This document shows, one piece after another, positions 1 to 13,435 of a stretch of DNA of 64,000 bases. The stretch comes from Siphonodentalium dalli (lineage: Eukaryota; Mollusca; Scaphopoda; Gadilida; Siphonodentaliidae). The notes beneath the pieces were generated by a model that ran no database searches, was not told the origin of the DNA, and saw only the letters and a list, made by a program, of their open reading frames with translations. Each line of letters starts with the position of its first letter. Position 1 is the stretch's first letter. The translations under genes were made by a program, and so were the position numbers. The stretch lies in NCBI GenBank assembly GCA_032622095.1, contig CP136063.1, positions 82,811,980 through 82,875,979 on the forward strand, written 5' to 3'.

Positions 1-607
1 CCATTATCTTTGGTATAGGCCAGATCAAGCTTTGTTTATGTTCCACAGAAATCGTAGGTGAAACTATGTGAACTTTGGTTTGTTTGAACAATTTGTCAAT
101 GAGTTGTGTCCCTTGGTTTGCACACACAAAACGTCAAATTGTACCGATAGTTTTTACTACAATTGACATTTTTCAATCCAAAAGTAGACCATCACAGAGC
201 TAATTTCAGTATATAAGCTTCTTCTACCTGATAGATCTATGATAGACTGAGAAATAAAAAATTTAAATAGAAAAACGTTATCAAAACAATTTCCAAATAT
301 TGACTTGCAAGCGCTGATAAAAAAAATTCAGGGGAGAGAACAGAGTTGGCCTGAACCGAGTACGAAAATGATGCTGCGCATCCTTTTGTTTTTGTTTAAT
401 GGTTGTGAACTTTTCCAGTCTTGTAAAATAATTAAACCTTCAAACCAGTAATATCACATTCAACACCGGCTACACTGGCAGGTATATACACCTAAATACT
501 TATTGTTCTATTGTTCAGACCTCATACAACCCGTAAAATTTCATACTTTTCAAATGTCATCCGCTTGATTGGTCTGAGAGCAACTGAATCATATATAACC
601 ACAAACC
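1..607. other. intergenic, no gene seen
   Basis: AT-rich sequence with no open frame resembling a protein, no tRNA-like boxes and no recognisable repeat boundary. It may hold the degraded upstream part of the LINE that becomes readable at about 608, but I could not recognise endonuclease motifs here. Confidence 0.5.
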
Positions 608-1955
608 TATGTGGCTTTTGACGAAGTACATAATGCATTGAAATCTCAGAAATTGGGTAAAGCCCCGGGTCAAGACAATATCGAAAATGAAATGATCAAA
701 TATAGTTTCGATCATATCGGCAAATCTTATGTTAATCTTTTTAATCTGATTTTATATACAGGTTGTGTACCACACGACTGGTCACTGGACGTTAACAAAC
801 CGATTTTTACAAATAAGAACGACCCCTTAAATCCGGTTAATTACAGAAGAAAAAACACTCCTTTTTGTCATTTGTAAATTATTCACTGCAATTTTATACA
901 CGCAGATTAATGAGTTCCTCTCGGCTTATAGCATCCAAACAGAAACACAAGCTGGATTTCGGAAGGGTTATGGAACTTTGGACCACATATTCTCCATGTA
1001 CGCACTTATACAACTGGTCAAAATGGGTGAAAATAAACTACATTGGGCAGTTATCGATTTCACAAAGGCTTTCGGCTGTTTGGCGAGATGGTCTATGGGC
1101 CAAACTAAAGCACTATAATATCACCGAAAACATATTAAATGTTATTAAGAGTATGTATTTAGACATGAAAATTATCGTTTCGGCAAATAGTAGCCTATCT
1201 GATAGTTTCGATAGTATTATTGGCTTAAACCATACAGGGTTCTTTTTGCAATATACCTATATAAATGACCTGGAAGAATTTCTGGAATCGCGCCGATGCT
1301 GTTCTATTGACTTCGGTGAGTCAACCCCCCAAATATACATGAAATATTTTCTCCTTATTTATGCCGATGACACCGTGATTTTATCTAATTCTGAGAGCGG
1401 ACTGCAAAATAGTCACTAGATAATTTAGTAGCTTATTGCAACATGTGGAAGTTCATGGTGAAACTGGTATATATCCGAGAGAGACTAAATTGAAAAGCAT
1501 AAACTTCTCATACTGGGGGAAGATTCATGAACATAATTTGTGAAAGATTGCCTTTGAAACTGTATTATTTTCTGATATGTGGGGAGAAAAAACATTTTAA
1601 ACATATTTGGCTCGATTATACCAGAAAAAAATCTTGAAGAATTGGGATTTTCCTCTTTTTGGTTGGAACAATTGGTAACCGGAAACGACTAAATTTAATA
1701 AGTTGATCAAGACCCGTTCAATGGACCAATACGTTCAGAAATGGTTAGGTTGTTAAGTGCCCGTTCTACCGCAAATGCAATCTTTGTAACGAGAAACTGG
1801 GTGATGAATACCACCTCATTCTTGAATGTACGAATCTTGACGACCTCCGAAAGAAATACATCAAACAATTGTATTACAAAAGACCGAATGCACGGAATAA
1901 CAAGATCTTCTGCCTTCATTATATATGCCCTTGTTATACAAGGAACACACTGAGG
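608..1955 (+). mobile_element. degenerate non-LTR (LINE) reverse transcriptase fragment
   Basis: A broken LINE ORF2. Readable pieces lie in different frames. Around 611-860 is the fingers region (LGKAPGQDNI, then NYRR). At about 940-1010 a second frame gives AGFRKGYGTLDHIFSMYALI. At 1357-1377 is the catalytic YADD, followed by LQNSLDNLVAYCNMWKF. At about 1770-1900 is the C-terminal zinc-binding-like motif KCNLCNEKLGDEYH with a following Cys and then RKKYIKQ. At least four frame changes or stops separate these, so it cannot encode an active enzyme. The endonuclease half is missing or unrecognisable. The order of motifs and the C-x2-C...H...C tail are typical of APE-type LINEs; I do not assign a clade. 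Confidence 0.85.
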
Positions 1956-4157
1956 TGAGTGAGTAGATGGGCGCGAAGCGCCCGGGATGGTCGAAAAGAT
2001 CGAGTGATCTTCTCCTTCACCCCACAACACACTGAGGCTCGTGATTGACACTTTATATACACCTGGCATCGATCACGAAGAAACAAAAATGAAGTTAGTA
2101 ATAACGAAAAGACCCCCCCACCCACAGCACCCACCCAACAATAATTTGAATATTGTATACTTACCACGCATGCTTACACTGTATTACTGTTTGTTAACAT
2201 TATATAATATGTGAATGCTCCAAGGTCATACTTTTACCACATGAGTGCATGGGTGCACCACGGAACGTAAAATCTATGATACGAAAGTTAAGCTTATAAA
2301 TCTCCTACCTGTATAATCTCATATCTATAGAACAAATAAAATTAATCCTATAGGAATGATTTATCGATCTGATTTATCCGTAATGTTGATTCGAATTCTA
2401 ACATGTACACGCTATTCGAATCCAACCGTTGGACCCGTCGCATGTTCGCTGTTTTTTTTGTGACATGATCCTCATTATTAATTGAAGTGTTTCACACCGA
2501 AAGTGTTGGAAATATCACTCCCATAATAGGATCATGTGGAAAACAAAGAGGATTATATCAATTGTTCACACGTTTAAATGGGCTCATTCTTAATTGCATT
2601 AATTGGTTATGTGCATATCGCTTGTCCGTGCACGCGACAGTGTGTTCAAGCAGAGAGGGCCCAACGAGCTTCTTGGACATTCCATACATCAAGATTTTCA
2701 CGAGGAAATTTCTCTTCTTTGTTTCCCCGCAGCTGACTGACCAGTGTTACCAGCGAATACAGGACGCGGCAAGGAGATATCTTGGTGCGTAACTCGATAA
2801 TCAAGTCAAAGGTATGTCTTTGCCAGGGCATGGATACATGTTTCCGTGCGGCTGGTGTTTACATTCGAACTTCCAACTGCACTCAACTGAAGCAGACCGA
2901 AATTCCCATTTGTACCTCCACTTGGGCTGGATGTTTGGGATAAAGATATGTATTCCGCTAAGATGCAAAACACATGCAGGGCCAGGAACTACGTTACCAA
3001 TCAAGTCTCTAACCCAAAACGGTTTTGATTTTTAACTTGTTTAAAACACATATAAACGTTCGTCTGACGGGATAAACTAGTAATTTATCTGTGGAAATTC
3101 ACAATGCACTTACAAAAAATAGGTATCGAATGTGAACCATTTAATATACATGTATGTTCGTAATATTCACTTAGCCGGGTTAGCCCCTTTCATTTGTAAG
3201 TACAATTACTCCTGCGTTAAATATCTAGCTACGGTTTAGAGATTACATTATTGACGTATGTTCATGGCCCTGAACCATATATATATCGGCCGCGCTCGCA
3301 CGTCCCTCGTTGCCTCGGCTCATTGTTGTTGGACGTGAGTTTGGTGTATTAGAATGCTAAATTCAGCATGATACTATATTCAAGTTTATTTCACCTCACC
3401 CAGAAATGACATCTTCTGATTGATCGAGATCTGGTTCCTATATGATGTAACGTTGTGCAAAATTTAGCACACTACTATACTTGAAAAAAAGCAATGAACA
3501 GATGCAACAACATCGAGAACAGATATAACAAGAAAACCATAGTCAGAAACGGTAACGCGCTCAAGATAATATATTATATACCCATGATTGTAATTATAGC
3601 ATATAAAATATATTGGGTTCACGAATGACCAACTCAGAATTCCGTTAAAATAGCAATAACAACCAGCACCTAATTAACGAACCTGCGGCCGACTTGGCCA
3701 TCTCCGATAACCCCCAGTGGTCTGCCGAACGAAAACTGTCTATAAAAGTTGAAATATAAGACTTACAAATTATCTTTTTCATTTCTTTTATTTGTGATTG
3801 GCATAGCTTATCACAAACCAAAAATCAACATTATTGACATAATGTTAACGACAATAAACGAAATTGAAATTCCCAACTACAACTTTTACCTCCCAAAAAT
3901 TCCCATTCTATAAATAAAACACCCATGCGCCCAGGCGAAAAGAAAATCTCTACATCAGTATATACACGCGGAGCGCGCGTAATAAATGTGTCATCAATTT
4001 ACCAAGGCGTGTCCAAATGAAATGTGTACAATTGTTTCACAGGAACGACGTCAATTTGCAAAGTGATAACATTCAGTTGAATTCACCGTGTTTTCGTGCA
4101 TTCAAAACAAAACCTAAATTCAACCTAAAACAAATTCTTGTGACGATTATGTTTCTC
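1956..4157. other. intergenic, no gene seen
   Basis: No exon-like frame with supporting splice sites was found. The open frames at 2487-2792 and 2814-3035 have no recognisable domain and no convincing borders. Confidence 0.45.
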
Positions 4158-4659
4158 TTAAAGGTACGGTTGGCCTTGGCGTTGGGTATCCTGTGAAAAT
4201 ATTTCCACCCGTCAAAAACCGCCACAAACAGAAAGAACAACAAAATGTAGACAGACTTTGTCCGTATACAAATAAGAAATATCGCATAAACAGTATGTTA
4301 TTGTCATATTTTTGACCATTGTTATGTAAACAATAGCATAAAAAGTAACTTTTCTGATGTTTGTTTATATTATGATGGTAAACATAAAGAGCGTTCTTTG
4401 TGTGTGAATTCCTGATATGGGACGAATAAAGAGCGTTTATGCCATTTGTGTGTGATTAGCCAGCAGCATTGTGTTGTCTTCTGCAACACAATCAGGCTCT
4501 TGCTTAGGTAAAATATAGTAAATCTTTATGATAACATGCTGTTTATGCGATGGTCATGGTATATATGAACGAAACTGTATGCGTTTTAATGTTTTTCTGT
4601 TTACGGTGATTGGAACAAATATGAATATTTTCGACAACTAAGGCCTCACGTGCCTTTAA
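4158..4659 (-). mobile_element. MITE family D, copy 1
   Basis: About 502 bp starting TTAAAGGTACGG and ending CCTTTAA. It is the reverse complement of 15384-15885 and a relative of 52854-53379. Shared inner landmarks include a CGGTTTTTGACGG segment, an ACATACTGTTTATGC segment and a pair of cgctctttat words. No coding capacity. Confidence 0.8.
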
Positions 4660-5049
4660 ACTGATTGTTGGTAAGTGGATAATCATATTTGAACAGTCCA
4701 GAAGTTGGTGTTGGTGGGATACGGTTATGTGGTATTGCATGCTGTAACTTCGGTGAAATATAGTACATAGAGCATGTCTTGTCGTTGACTGCGCGGATAT
4801 AGTGCCCAGTGGGTGGGTGTATAGTTCACCACGATTATAGTCGTGCACTATACCCAACCACTGTGTACCATACCCGCGTAGTCAACGACATTTTTATTTA
4901 TTGGGATTTGGGATTAAACCCGGGAAGATTTGGAAGGGCGGAACCCCTTCCCTACAACCCACTTTGGAGATTTGTATGAATATCATGAAATGATGAGACA
5001 TTTACATGAAATGAATGAAATGGTGAAAATGATTTAGACATTATATCTA

Positions 5050-5180
5050 TATATATAAACAAGTAGGATCTGTCCAGATTTTTCTCTCAGACTCCTGGAT
5101 CGAGTTCAACCAAATTTGGTGTGGTGACTCGGGGTACCCTGGCAGATGTTATAATGGTATTAGTTTTTCAAAAAAATATA
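5050..5180 (+). repeat. dispersed repeat, mate of 14195-14340
   Basis: Contains CCAAATTTGGTGTGGTGACTC followed by a CCCTGGCAGA segment, which reappears in reverse complement at about 14215-14280. The flanking tatatataaac tail suggests a short non-autonomous element end. Confidence 0.55.
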
Positions 5181-5229
5181 ATTAAAAATAATAAAATAAA
5201 ATTGATTTTGTTAAATTGAGCAAGGAATT

Positions 5230-5835
5230 CAATCTTTAAAAAAATATATATTAAAACAATATATATAAATCAAAATGTTTCATGACCAAATGTGCTTGAA
5301 GCGCACAAAGGGGCCGCCGCTAAATGAAGGCTCTGTCTGAGATCAAATTGAGTGCCAAGTCCCACAGGTACATGTATCTCCGATGCTGAATATATGTTCC
5401 CAAAGGGAGCCTGTTTCAGCTAGTTTAGTATAATAGAAGTAAGTTGCTCCAGTAGACTAACATAAGTGGTATGGAATATGTTAGATAATGGGCTGGTTGA
5501 CAGACTAATCAGGAAATAGTAAGAAATTATGCACAATGACCTAAGTTTACAGATGATCAGCAATTTATAAAACATTTTTTTTTTCAATTAAAACAGCTTT
5601 TGAAACAGGTTAAACTGTTATTTGAACTAATTGAGATAATTTCCAGTCATATCAGTAGAGTTTTATGCGATTTTAGACCAATTTTAGCGAAATTTGGGGG
5701 GGGTGTCAAAAAATTGGGAGTAGAATATTTTTTTTTGCAGGATTTGGGGTGGTGGGTCCTCGAAAATGCCAGTTTAAAAAAAACGGCACACTTTCCTGCT
5801 AATTTTTTACTACCCCCCCCCCCCCCCCCCCCTGT
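5230..5835 (+). repeat. dispersed 0.6-kb repeat R1, copy A, with poly-C
   Basis: Closely matches 48566-49217. Both copies carry AAGCGCACAAAGGGGCCGCC, the phrase gggctggttgacagactaatc, an AATTTGGGGGG block and a terminal poly-C run (about 20 C at 5813-5832). The open frames crossing it (5600-5929 + and 5647-6021 -) are low-complexity products of the homopolymers and are not genes. Confidence 0.7.
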
Positions 5836-5930
5836 AGACATAATGATATTTTTTCCTCTTTTACTTTTTCTTGTTTTTTTTGCTGTTGGCCGCGATCCGT
5901 TGTTGTTGTTGTTCTTCTTCTTCTTCTGAT

Positions 5931-7190
5931 CTTTTCTCCATTTCGTCCGCTTTTCTATGTGCCGTGACCATGTCCTCCTGAGTGGCTCAGACACTCCGCT
6001 CACTGTTCCGTCCAACTCCACGACGTAACGCTTCCGCCGTCATACATACCGGAACGTTGCGCCTTAGCGCAGTGGAGGCTGAGCGCTAGGAACGAGTCCA
6101 CAGTGGTTGCCGCCATGTTGGAATAGAATTGACAAATTAATAAAACGAATTTATTTTTCTTCTTCGATCAGCCTGCCCATAGCAACACTATTAAATTTGA
6201 AAAACAAAATCAACCTTATTAAAAATTAAATGCTTAATGTGGATTTAGCTGACACGGGCGCATAGCATTCGGCAAACTCACTGTGAATGTGACTCAGGTC
6301 AAAATACAATTCTAGCCATCTACAGAGCAGTCGACACACAGATGTAACAAACATGTGAAGCCCAGTGAATTGGTGACTAACAAAGTGAGTCATTTATCTT
6401 CTTGTTGGGTGAAGGAAAAGAAGAACATCTCCCAATCCCACTTGGTCTCGGCACATTGCAGAGTTCATTTCGGCCAATTTGGCCGGTTACTTCATGTGAC
6501 TTTTTCATCTGACGTGTGTGTCGGATAATTGATCTGGAGGATTTATGTAAATGTTAGCCCAAACTACATTTCCAAGTAACGATGGTTTTGTTGTTTATTT
6601 TGAGGAATAATACCGCGTCAGATGAATTCAGCCCAAATATGTTAACAGTTGTCGTGTCAAACACTCGGCAGTAGGTTAGCGTTATTTAGTATTTGTGGAT
6701 GTCCTTTAACATGGGGAAAATAGACTACTGCGCTTGAACGAGCATGTGAATTTGTCGTTTTTAATGTACAGCAACTTGATAATCAATAACAGAGGCATTC
6801 TCTGTCAAATATGGTCGCTCTATTTACGGTATTAATTGCGGAACTTTCTAAAGTAAACTACGCGTAAACGGATACATACGGTAAATTCTAGAATGTGCCG
6901 GAATCGGCCTAATCGCCCCAGGGCCAACTCGCCCAGTCGACGTGTGTCAATTCGGTACCTACTATAACATGTACCCGAGTCCGATACGGAATAAAAGATG
7001 TATACGGGTGTTATATAGCGTTTGGTCCGTTGTTTCTCAATGAATATTATTGAAATTTGGTGTATATGTCCGGGCTGGGACATGGAATACAACAACGTTT
7101 GAATTGTTTTTAAATTTACAAATTTGTTGATTTTATTCAATTTGTTTTCGTTCTGAAAACACACTATAAAGTGTATATAATATAATAACG
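5931..7190. other. intergenic, no gene seen
   Basis: A GC-richer patch at 5985-6120 is followed by ordinary AT-rich sequence. The minus-strand open frame at 6832-7206 shows no domain. Confidence 0.45.
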
Positions 7191-7195
7191 AACAC

Positions 7196-7490
7196 GAGAC
7201 ATACATAATTTATAAACTGTTAACAAAAGATATCAAATTCAATACATGACAAAGATGACTCAGTGGAGTTTATAAAGTGAACATAAAAACATTGAGGTAA
7301 GCATCTTTTTAAGGAATGCAACTTTATTTAATGATAATAAACACATAAATTAAAATAACAAACATGAGACATACATGATTTATAAACTGTTAACAAAAGA
7401 TATCAAACTCAATACATGACAAAGATGACTCAGTGAAGTTTATAAAGTGAACATAAAAATATTAAGGTAAGAATCTTTTTAAGCATTACT
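7196..7490. repeat. tandem duplication, period about 170 bp
   Basis: Two diverged copies starting GAGACATACATAATTTATAA at 7196 and its match at 7366. Both contain ATGACAAAGATGACTCAGTG and end near ATCTTTTTAAG. Confidence 0.85.
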
Positions 7491-7499
7491 AAACCGTTT

Positions 7500-8934
7500 A
7501 GCACAGACCACAGTCCACTTCACTCATCCGATCATCACCAAACTTCATATTTATCTTGATATTGATCTATCAGATGAGAGCTATCAAATATTTTTTTAAT
7601 TTCATAGGAAAAAATGGTCGCCAGCGGCCATATTGCATTTACGTTATATTTTATCGCGTCATGTCGATATCTAGTATTACTTAGAAATTTCACCTTTCCA
7701 GATTCATAGTTGCTCCATTGACTGTAACAGATGAAATTATTCCCCTCTTCGGATAGAGTGTCACTGAAACTTTATTTTGTCAGACTGTCTGTATAATCAC
7801 TGATTATATATGGCAATAATCTGTAATAAGATGTAGCACTATTTTATTTTATATTTACATGCAGTGCTGTTTTTATACATCAATTCTAATCCCCCTAGAG
7901 CATCATGTGATCGATCATACATCGCGCGAGGACCTGGTTGAATTAAGGGGGGTTTTATGGATCACTTCTGTCCTCAAGCTAGATTATACTTATGACATTT
8001 AATGGCATGTTTCTAACGTGGAGGGTTAGATATGCTTGAGAAACCACCACTCTTTAATTCACACCAAGTTCTCAGCTGTCATATTCGGATATTAGAACCC
8101 ATAGCCATGATATATGGTTTATTTTGTGTATACTAGTAATATAGTTATTTTCAGTACCTTTATATACCAGTACTGTGTATAACAATGCATATAAATTAAT
8201 CCATGTATACATGTATATTGATTCAACGGATTCAGTGGTTTTGTCCATCAGTCTATCAAATTTGCGGGGAAAACATGGCCACAAGCAGTACACCCTGCTA
8301 AATTTCGAATTTGAATCAATTGGCGCACCCTGCAGCCAGCTTTTATTGGAGAACTTTTATGTGGATATTTTGGGTCACCGCTAGATGTGAGCCATATTTT
8401 GTTCTCAAACTGTCCTTGTGAAGACATCACTGCCAGCGGTGATCTTCAATTTTACTATTTTTATGGCTAAATAATTTGGTTGATCCTACAGACGACACCC
8501 CTTGTCCGATCGTCATCAGATTCCACAATTATCTTCTGGATAACCAGGGTGAGAGTAATCTAATTGTCCCGAATTTCGTTAAAAAACATTACCACAGGCA
8601 GCAATTTGGTATCTTACTCTTTGATCCTCTTTTGCATGACTGAATTGTTTAGCAACTGTACAGACATATCCCTCATCTGGTTTTTATATACATGTATATC
8701 TCTTCATGCGGATAGCCAGTAATACGTAGGTACTCCAACTTTCTGCATTCCTGTCATCATTTGAAATATAAATATTTACCTGATACATGCACCCTTCAAA
8801 ATTTGTTTCGTCGTATCTATTTTAATGACCCGTATGGTAATATTGATACAGATATATTTGTCAAACATTTCTTTGTACAATATACAGGTATTTAGTTTGT
8901 AACTAAATCTAGAAATATATAATAGTAGGTCGTG
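7500..8934. other. intergenic, no gene seen
   Basis: No recognisable coding exon or repeat with clear limits. Confidence 0.4.
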
Positions 8935-9420
8935 GACCCCACTTCGTCCGGGATGTTCCCCTCTGATTTTCGGAGAAATGCGCGATTTAACCTTGAATTG
9001 ACTATTTGAAAGGTGAAGGTCATGTCGGGGTCACGATTTGACCCGTCCAAAACACTCCCCGGACAAAAGTCACGACAAAAGTACCCGTCGAAATCCGCCC
9101 GGCTTTATACCCGATTTGACCTTGAATTGACAATTTTGAATGTCAAGATCAGGTCATGGTCATGATTTGACCCACCCGAAACACTCCTGGGACAAAAGTA
9201 ACAGTAGGTATCAAATTTCGTTGAAATACTTCCGTTTTACCAGATTTGACCTTGAATTGATCTTTTTGAATGTCAAAGTCAGGTCGGGATCAAGATTTGA
9301 CCCGTCCAAAATACTCCCTGGAAATAATTACCCCTAGGTATCAAATTTCGTCAAATCTGTCCGGCAGTTTTCCCGGCCATAGCTAACAGACAAACAGACA
9401 GACAAATGTCCAAAATATAT
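8935..9420 (+). mobile_element. pearl/HINE-like element with ~130-bp tandem core repeats
   Basis: Three or more head-to-tail units, each with TTGACCTTGAATTGAC then GGTCACGATTTGACCCGTCC (or a variant) and TATCAAATTTCGT. Unit landmarks at about 8981, 9111 and 9240 give a period near 130 bp. The array is followed by a (CAGA)n microsatellite at about 9386-9407 and a tatatattaaactag end. A tandem core followed by a tetranucleotide microsatellite is known from bivalve pearl/CvA-type non-autonomous Helitron-like elements. The assignment is by structure only. Confidence 0.55.
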
Positions 9421-9423
9421 ATT

Positions 9424-9790
9424 AAACTAGCTGATGTACTCGACTTCGTTCGGGCTAGTTAGGGATTTTTTTTGTGATCGCCTCCATCTGGACAGTACCC
9501 AGTATATACAGCGTCTGGCCAAACTATTGTTCAATTGGTCCAGAAACATGCCTACATCAGCACGTTCGAGAACATGGTCCCACGTGAAATTGGACCCGTC
9601 CATATTGCTCCCGGGATCGAAGTAGTCCTACACACAAATTTTTAGTCGGATCGGTCAAGGTCCAGAAACATGCCTATGAGCGAGGTCAAGTTGACACGTT
9701 AAATACCAAATTCGAGCAGTGTTAGAGTCTATAACACATACACACATGCATTCACGCATACACACATACATACATACATACAGACAGGTG
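9424..9790 (+). repeat. diverged relative of the pearl-like repeat with CACA/CATA microsatellite
   Basis: Begins CTGATGTACTCGACTTCGTTCGGG, then a single degraded unit (GACCCGTCCATATTGCTCCC, then an agtcggatcggtcaagg segment), then cacatacacacatgcattcacgcatacaca and catacata runs to about 9785. Confidence 0.5.
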
Positions 9791-10199
9791 TTTCAAAATG
9801 TATAATCGATAGCTACAACAATTCTATGGTAGATAGTTCACGGCCGACCTGATGCATGCATCTTAGTTTTCTTGTAGAGTGACTGGTGGGAGGATATGCT
9901 TCCGAGCCAACTTTCCATCTGTGTGTATTAATTCTGTTTCCTGTGATGGACACATCAAGTTAAATATAATCATTATAATGCACGGTGATTAGTTTTAGCA
10001 TTCTCACATATTAAACAAGAAAACCATAGTCAGAAATGGTAACGCCACCAAGATCGTATTATTAGCCATAAATATAAATAATAATACAATTATTCTATAA
10101 ACTAGCTTTCAAATTTTATGCGGGAAATTTGCGTACTTCCATATTTCAAGTTTTTCCGTTTCTCGTGGCATACATTACTTTCATCAAACTGTCTTCTTT

Positions 10200-10790
10200 A
10201 TTACACAAGCTGATAGGCCCGACTTCACCCGGGCTGTTTCACATCTGCTTTCCGGTGAAAGGTGCGATTTGACCTTCAATTGACTATTTCGAAAGTCAAG
10301 GTCAGGTCAGGGTCATGATTTGTCCAGTCCAAAACACCCCCACCCGTAGAAAACTACCCATAGGTATCAAATTTCGTCGAAATCCGTCCGTTTTACCCAA
10401 CTTGACCTTTAATTAACAATTTTGAAGGTCAAGGTAAGGTCAGAGTCATGATTTGACCCGTCCAAAACACCCCCCCCCCCCGACAAAAGTACCCATAGGT
10501 ATCAAATTTCGTCGAAATCTATCCGTTTTATCCGAGTTGACCTTTGATTGGCCATATTGAAGGTCAAGGTCAGGCCGAGGTCACGATTTGACCCGTTCAA
10601 AACTCTCCTCAGACCAAAGTATCCCTAGTATCAAATTTCGCCGAAATTTGTCCGTTTTACCCAAATTGACCTTGCATTGACAGTTTTAAAGGTCAATGTC
10701 AGGTCGGGGTCACGATTTGACCCGTTCAAAACACTTCCCGGACACAAATACCCATAGGTATCAAATTACGTTGAAATCTATGGAAAGCCG
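10200..10790 (+). repeat. second pearl-like tandem array, four units
   Basis: Starts with TGATAGGCCCGACTTCACCC and holds four units whose landmark gaccttNNattgac lies at about 10266, 10402, 10534 and 10666, so the period is about 132-136 bp. Each unit carries GACCCGTYCAAAACNCTCC and TATCAAATTTCGTCGAAATC. A single inverted relative lies at 27655-27835. Confidence 0.75.
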
Positions 10791-10875
10791 AGGAGGACAT
10801 GTTGGTTGCTAATTGCTAGATATACGACGCGGTATTTTGAAGGTGTTTCAAACTAGGAGATAGAAGTATTCTGCC

Positions 10876-10988
10876 TTTCAAATGGTGATGAATTATAGTA
10901 GTTTATTCAAATTTTATGGCATAAATTGTTATTAAAACCGTATATACTATAAAAAATTAATGACTCGAAAATTAAGTGGGCCTTTAAA
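10876..10988 (+). mobile_element. MITE family A, right-end fragment
   Basis: Matches the right third of the full copy at 58929-59405: CAAATGGTGATGAATTATAG, then AAAACCGTATAT and the terminus AATTAAGTGGGCCTTTAAA. Confidence 0.75.
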
Positions 10989-11384
10989 CAAAGTCACAAT
11001 TGCATTTAGGCTCATCTCATACTCGTCCATTCAGCGATATTCTACTGCGCAGTTTGTTATAGCCTCCAGTATTTATTGAGCGTTATACCCCCAACTGTTA
11101 TAATTCGCCTTTAGCAGGCGTACTCTTGCCTCAGATTATTGAGATATTAGGTCACACATAATCACATTAAATCGCATCGTAACATAGCAATTGTGTGGGC
11201 TCCTTGGCGTGAATATGTAATGAGAAATAAGGTCATACGTAATGACATTAAACTCAAGAAAACCCTCGAAAACAAAACAAAATCACATTTAATGTTTTAC
11301 GTTATTTCCTTCATAAAAAGAATCTTCGTGATAATGAACCCTCTCGTTACTTTAGAATATAGAATTAACCTTAAAATAAAAAAA

Positions 11385-11505
11385 ATCTTTGGAACACAGA
11401 ACCTTCGGAATAACGAACCTTCGGATTGGTGAACCTTCGGAATAGCGAACATTCAGAGAAATTTCGGAATAGTGGACCTTCGGGATAGTGAACCTTCGGA
11501 ATAGA
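11385..11505 (+). repeat. 16-bp CTTCGGA tandem repeats
   Basis: Six or seven units of the pattern CTTCGGAATAGCGAAC with substitutions and an exact 16-bp step in most places. Smaller clusters of the same unit lie at 11938-11996, 14412-14500 (reverse strand, TATTCCGAAGG) and 14868-14965. The CTTCGGA core is shared with the 62845-63993 foldback arms. Confidence 0.75.
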
Positions 11506-12504
11506 GCCATGCCCCCCAATATTCATATTATATGCCCAGAGTTCAAAGGTATGGACCCATAAAATTCTAAACTTGGCCCTTAAAATAATGAACTCCAAAT
11601 TGGAGCACACACAGAACACCACTTAAGTCAACTGAACCTATGTCATGTCCCAATGCGGGAGGGTCCATATATACCACAACATTCATAGTATATGCCAAGA
11701 ATTCAAAGGTATGGGCCCACGTAATGACATAAAATCTCAAGAAAACCAGCGAAAACAAAACAAAATCACATTTAATGTTCTAAGTTAAGTTATTTCCTCC
11801 TGTATCTGTATCGGTGTGCGCGCATGATCAGTTCGGATGTGAGCGCACACTCCATATAAAGAATCTTTGTGAAAATGAACCCTCTCAAATTAGTCTCAAT
11901 ACTTTAAAATATAGAATTAACCTAAAAATAACAAAAACCTTCGGAATAGAGAACCTTCGGAATAGCGGACCTTCGGGATAGCAAACCTTCATAATAGAAG
12001 CATGTCCCCACAATTACACCGGTGACGTAAACACATGTGCCAATCTTAGTTGTACTCTCGTAATTATCGGTACGATGAAACGGTGACGGAATCTGACGAG
12101 GTTTGCCGAATGTACAATCACCCAGTGAATTATCGATCGCCCATGCGATACAAAAAAACCAAAAGCAATAAACACCACACTACGGTGGCGTAATAATTCA
12201 TGAGTTTAACACTGTCTTCTCGATTTAAACCTTAAGCATTAAGCGGGAGCTTGATCAGCATGGCTAGCATATATCATATATATTAACTATATAGTGGCTA
12301 TTTGTGGAAAAATTATTAAATATAGCCCTGCGTACTAGTACTTGCTATTGTCGACTTGACACATTTGGGATTGGAAAAATATGTATGCCAAACATAATAA
12401 TTCCAGGCCAACTTAGTTGAACTGTCACGACCTTCTAGTTATACATGTACATGACTAATGAGGCAATCATATAAATGTTTAATCTAGTAGCATTTTCTCA
12501 GACC

Positions 12505-12740
12505 ATGCCATGAATATCTATGTATCTATGCCCGTCAAAAATGATATATTCCACCAGTACAAAGTTTTTGCTGTTGCGATAGGGAAGTAACTAGTACAGT
12601 TAATAAATTATGAAATACCTTTTATTAATAATGTGTGTCATAGAATGTGAAGATCCAACTTTGAAATGGCAAGATTTAAGTGACTTTGTGGTGGATTTTG
12701 CTTTGCGTCCCTTATACTAATGTCATTCCTCCAGGGCAAT
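12505..12740 (+). repeat. dispersed repeat related to the 61400-61945 foldback
   Basis: Shares ATATTCCACCAGTACAAA and, 100 bp on, GATTTAAGTGACTTTGTG and a TTTTGCTTTGCGTC word with 61460-61680. No coding signal. Confidence 0.6.
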
Positions 12741-13435
12741 TATTAAAATGTTTATATACTATCAGATGCCTAACAATAGTGTCAGAATGTGCCGCATGAT
12801 TAGTAATTTTAGATCAAATTCTCAACGATCATTAAGTTTTTTGGCATAGAGACATATATAGAATTAAATTGAAATAGAATTAAATAGAATTAAATTTCCA
12901 TCAATATTGTTAATTTCAGTCTAGGTCTCCGCTATCACTATTATTGACCATCACAATGATTAGACATCTGAGAGTACGATATAATCTCACAAAAGTCACG
13001 AACAAGCATGCAATCTCGAACTGGGACCGCCCTTAATACTTGTTCCTCATCATCTACTTCACAGAAGGGGTCACCCCTAAGTAGTAACCGTATAGGAAAC
13101 GCCCCGAACATACCACTATTGCACAATGACATCAGTTTGTTTGATCTAAATTATTTATCCACTCCAGCCCCAAAACAATAGTCATTTGGCAAATTATCTC
13201 ATTCCTTTTCGAAGTGCCTATCATCTACTGAATTTGGATCCTAGGCTACCACAGGCCATAAATTGTGTCTCATTGAGTCATTGTGCCCCATCCATGTAAC
13301 TCGCTGAAAGTCAAGCATACATAAACCTCTATAAATAAATCAGATGTGGCTATGTGAAATATGCAATAAATCCCCGTTTTCATAAAACTGTATTCAGTAT
13401 TATATGTAAATTTATCCAATAAATATAGTTTTCCC

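Noticed and set aside
2814-3035. 73-aa frame with several Cys, a possible secreted peptide
   Set aside because: No signal peptide, no splice context, and the Cys pattern is not kept in a single frame.
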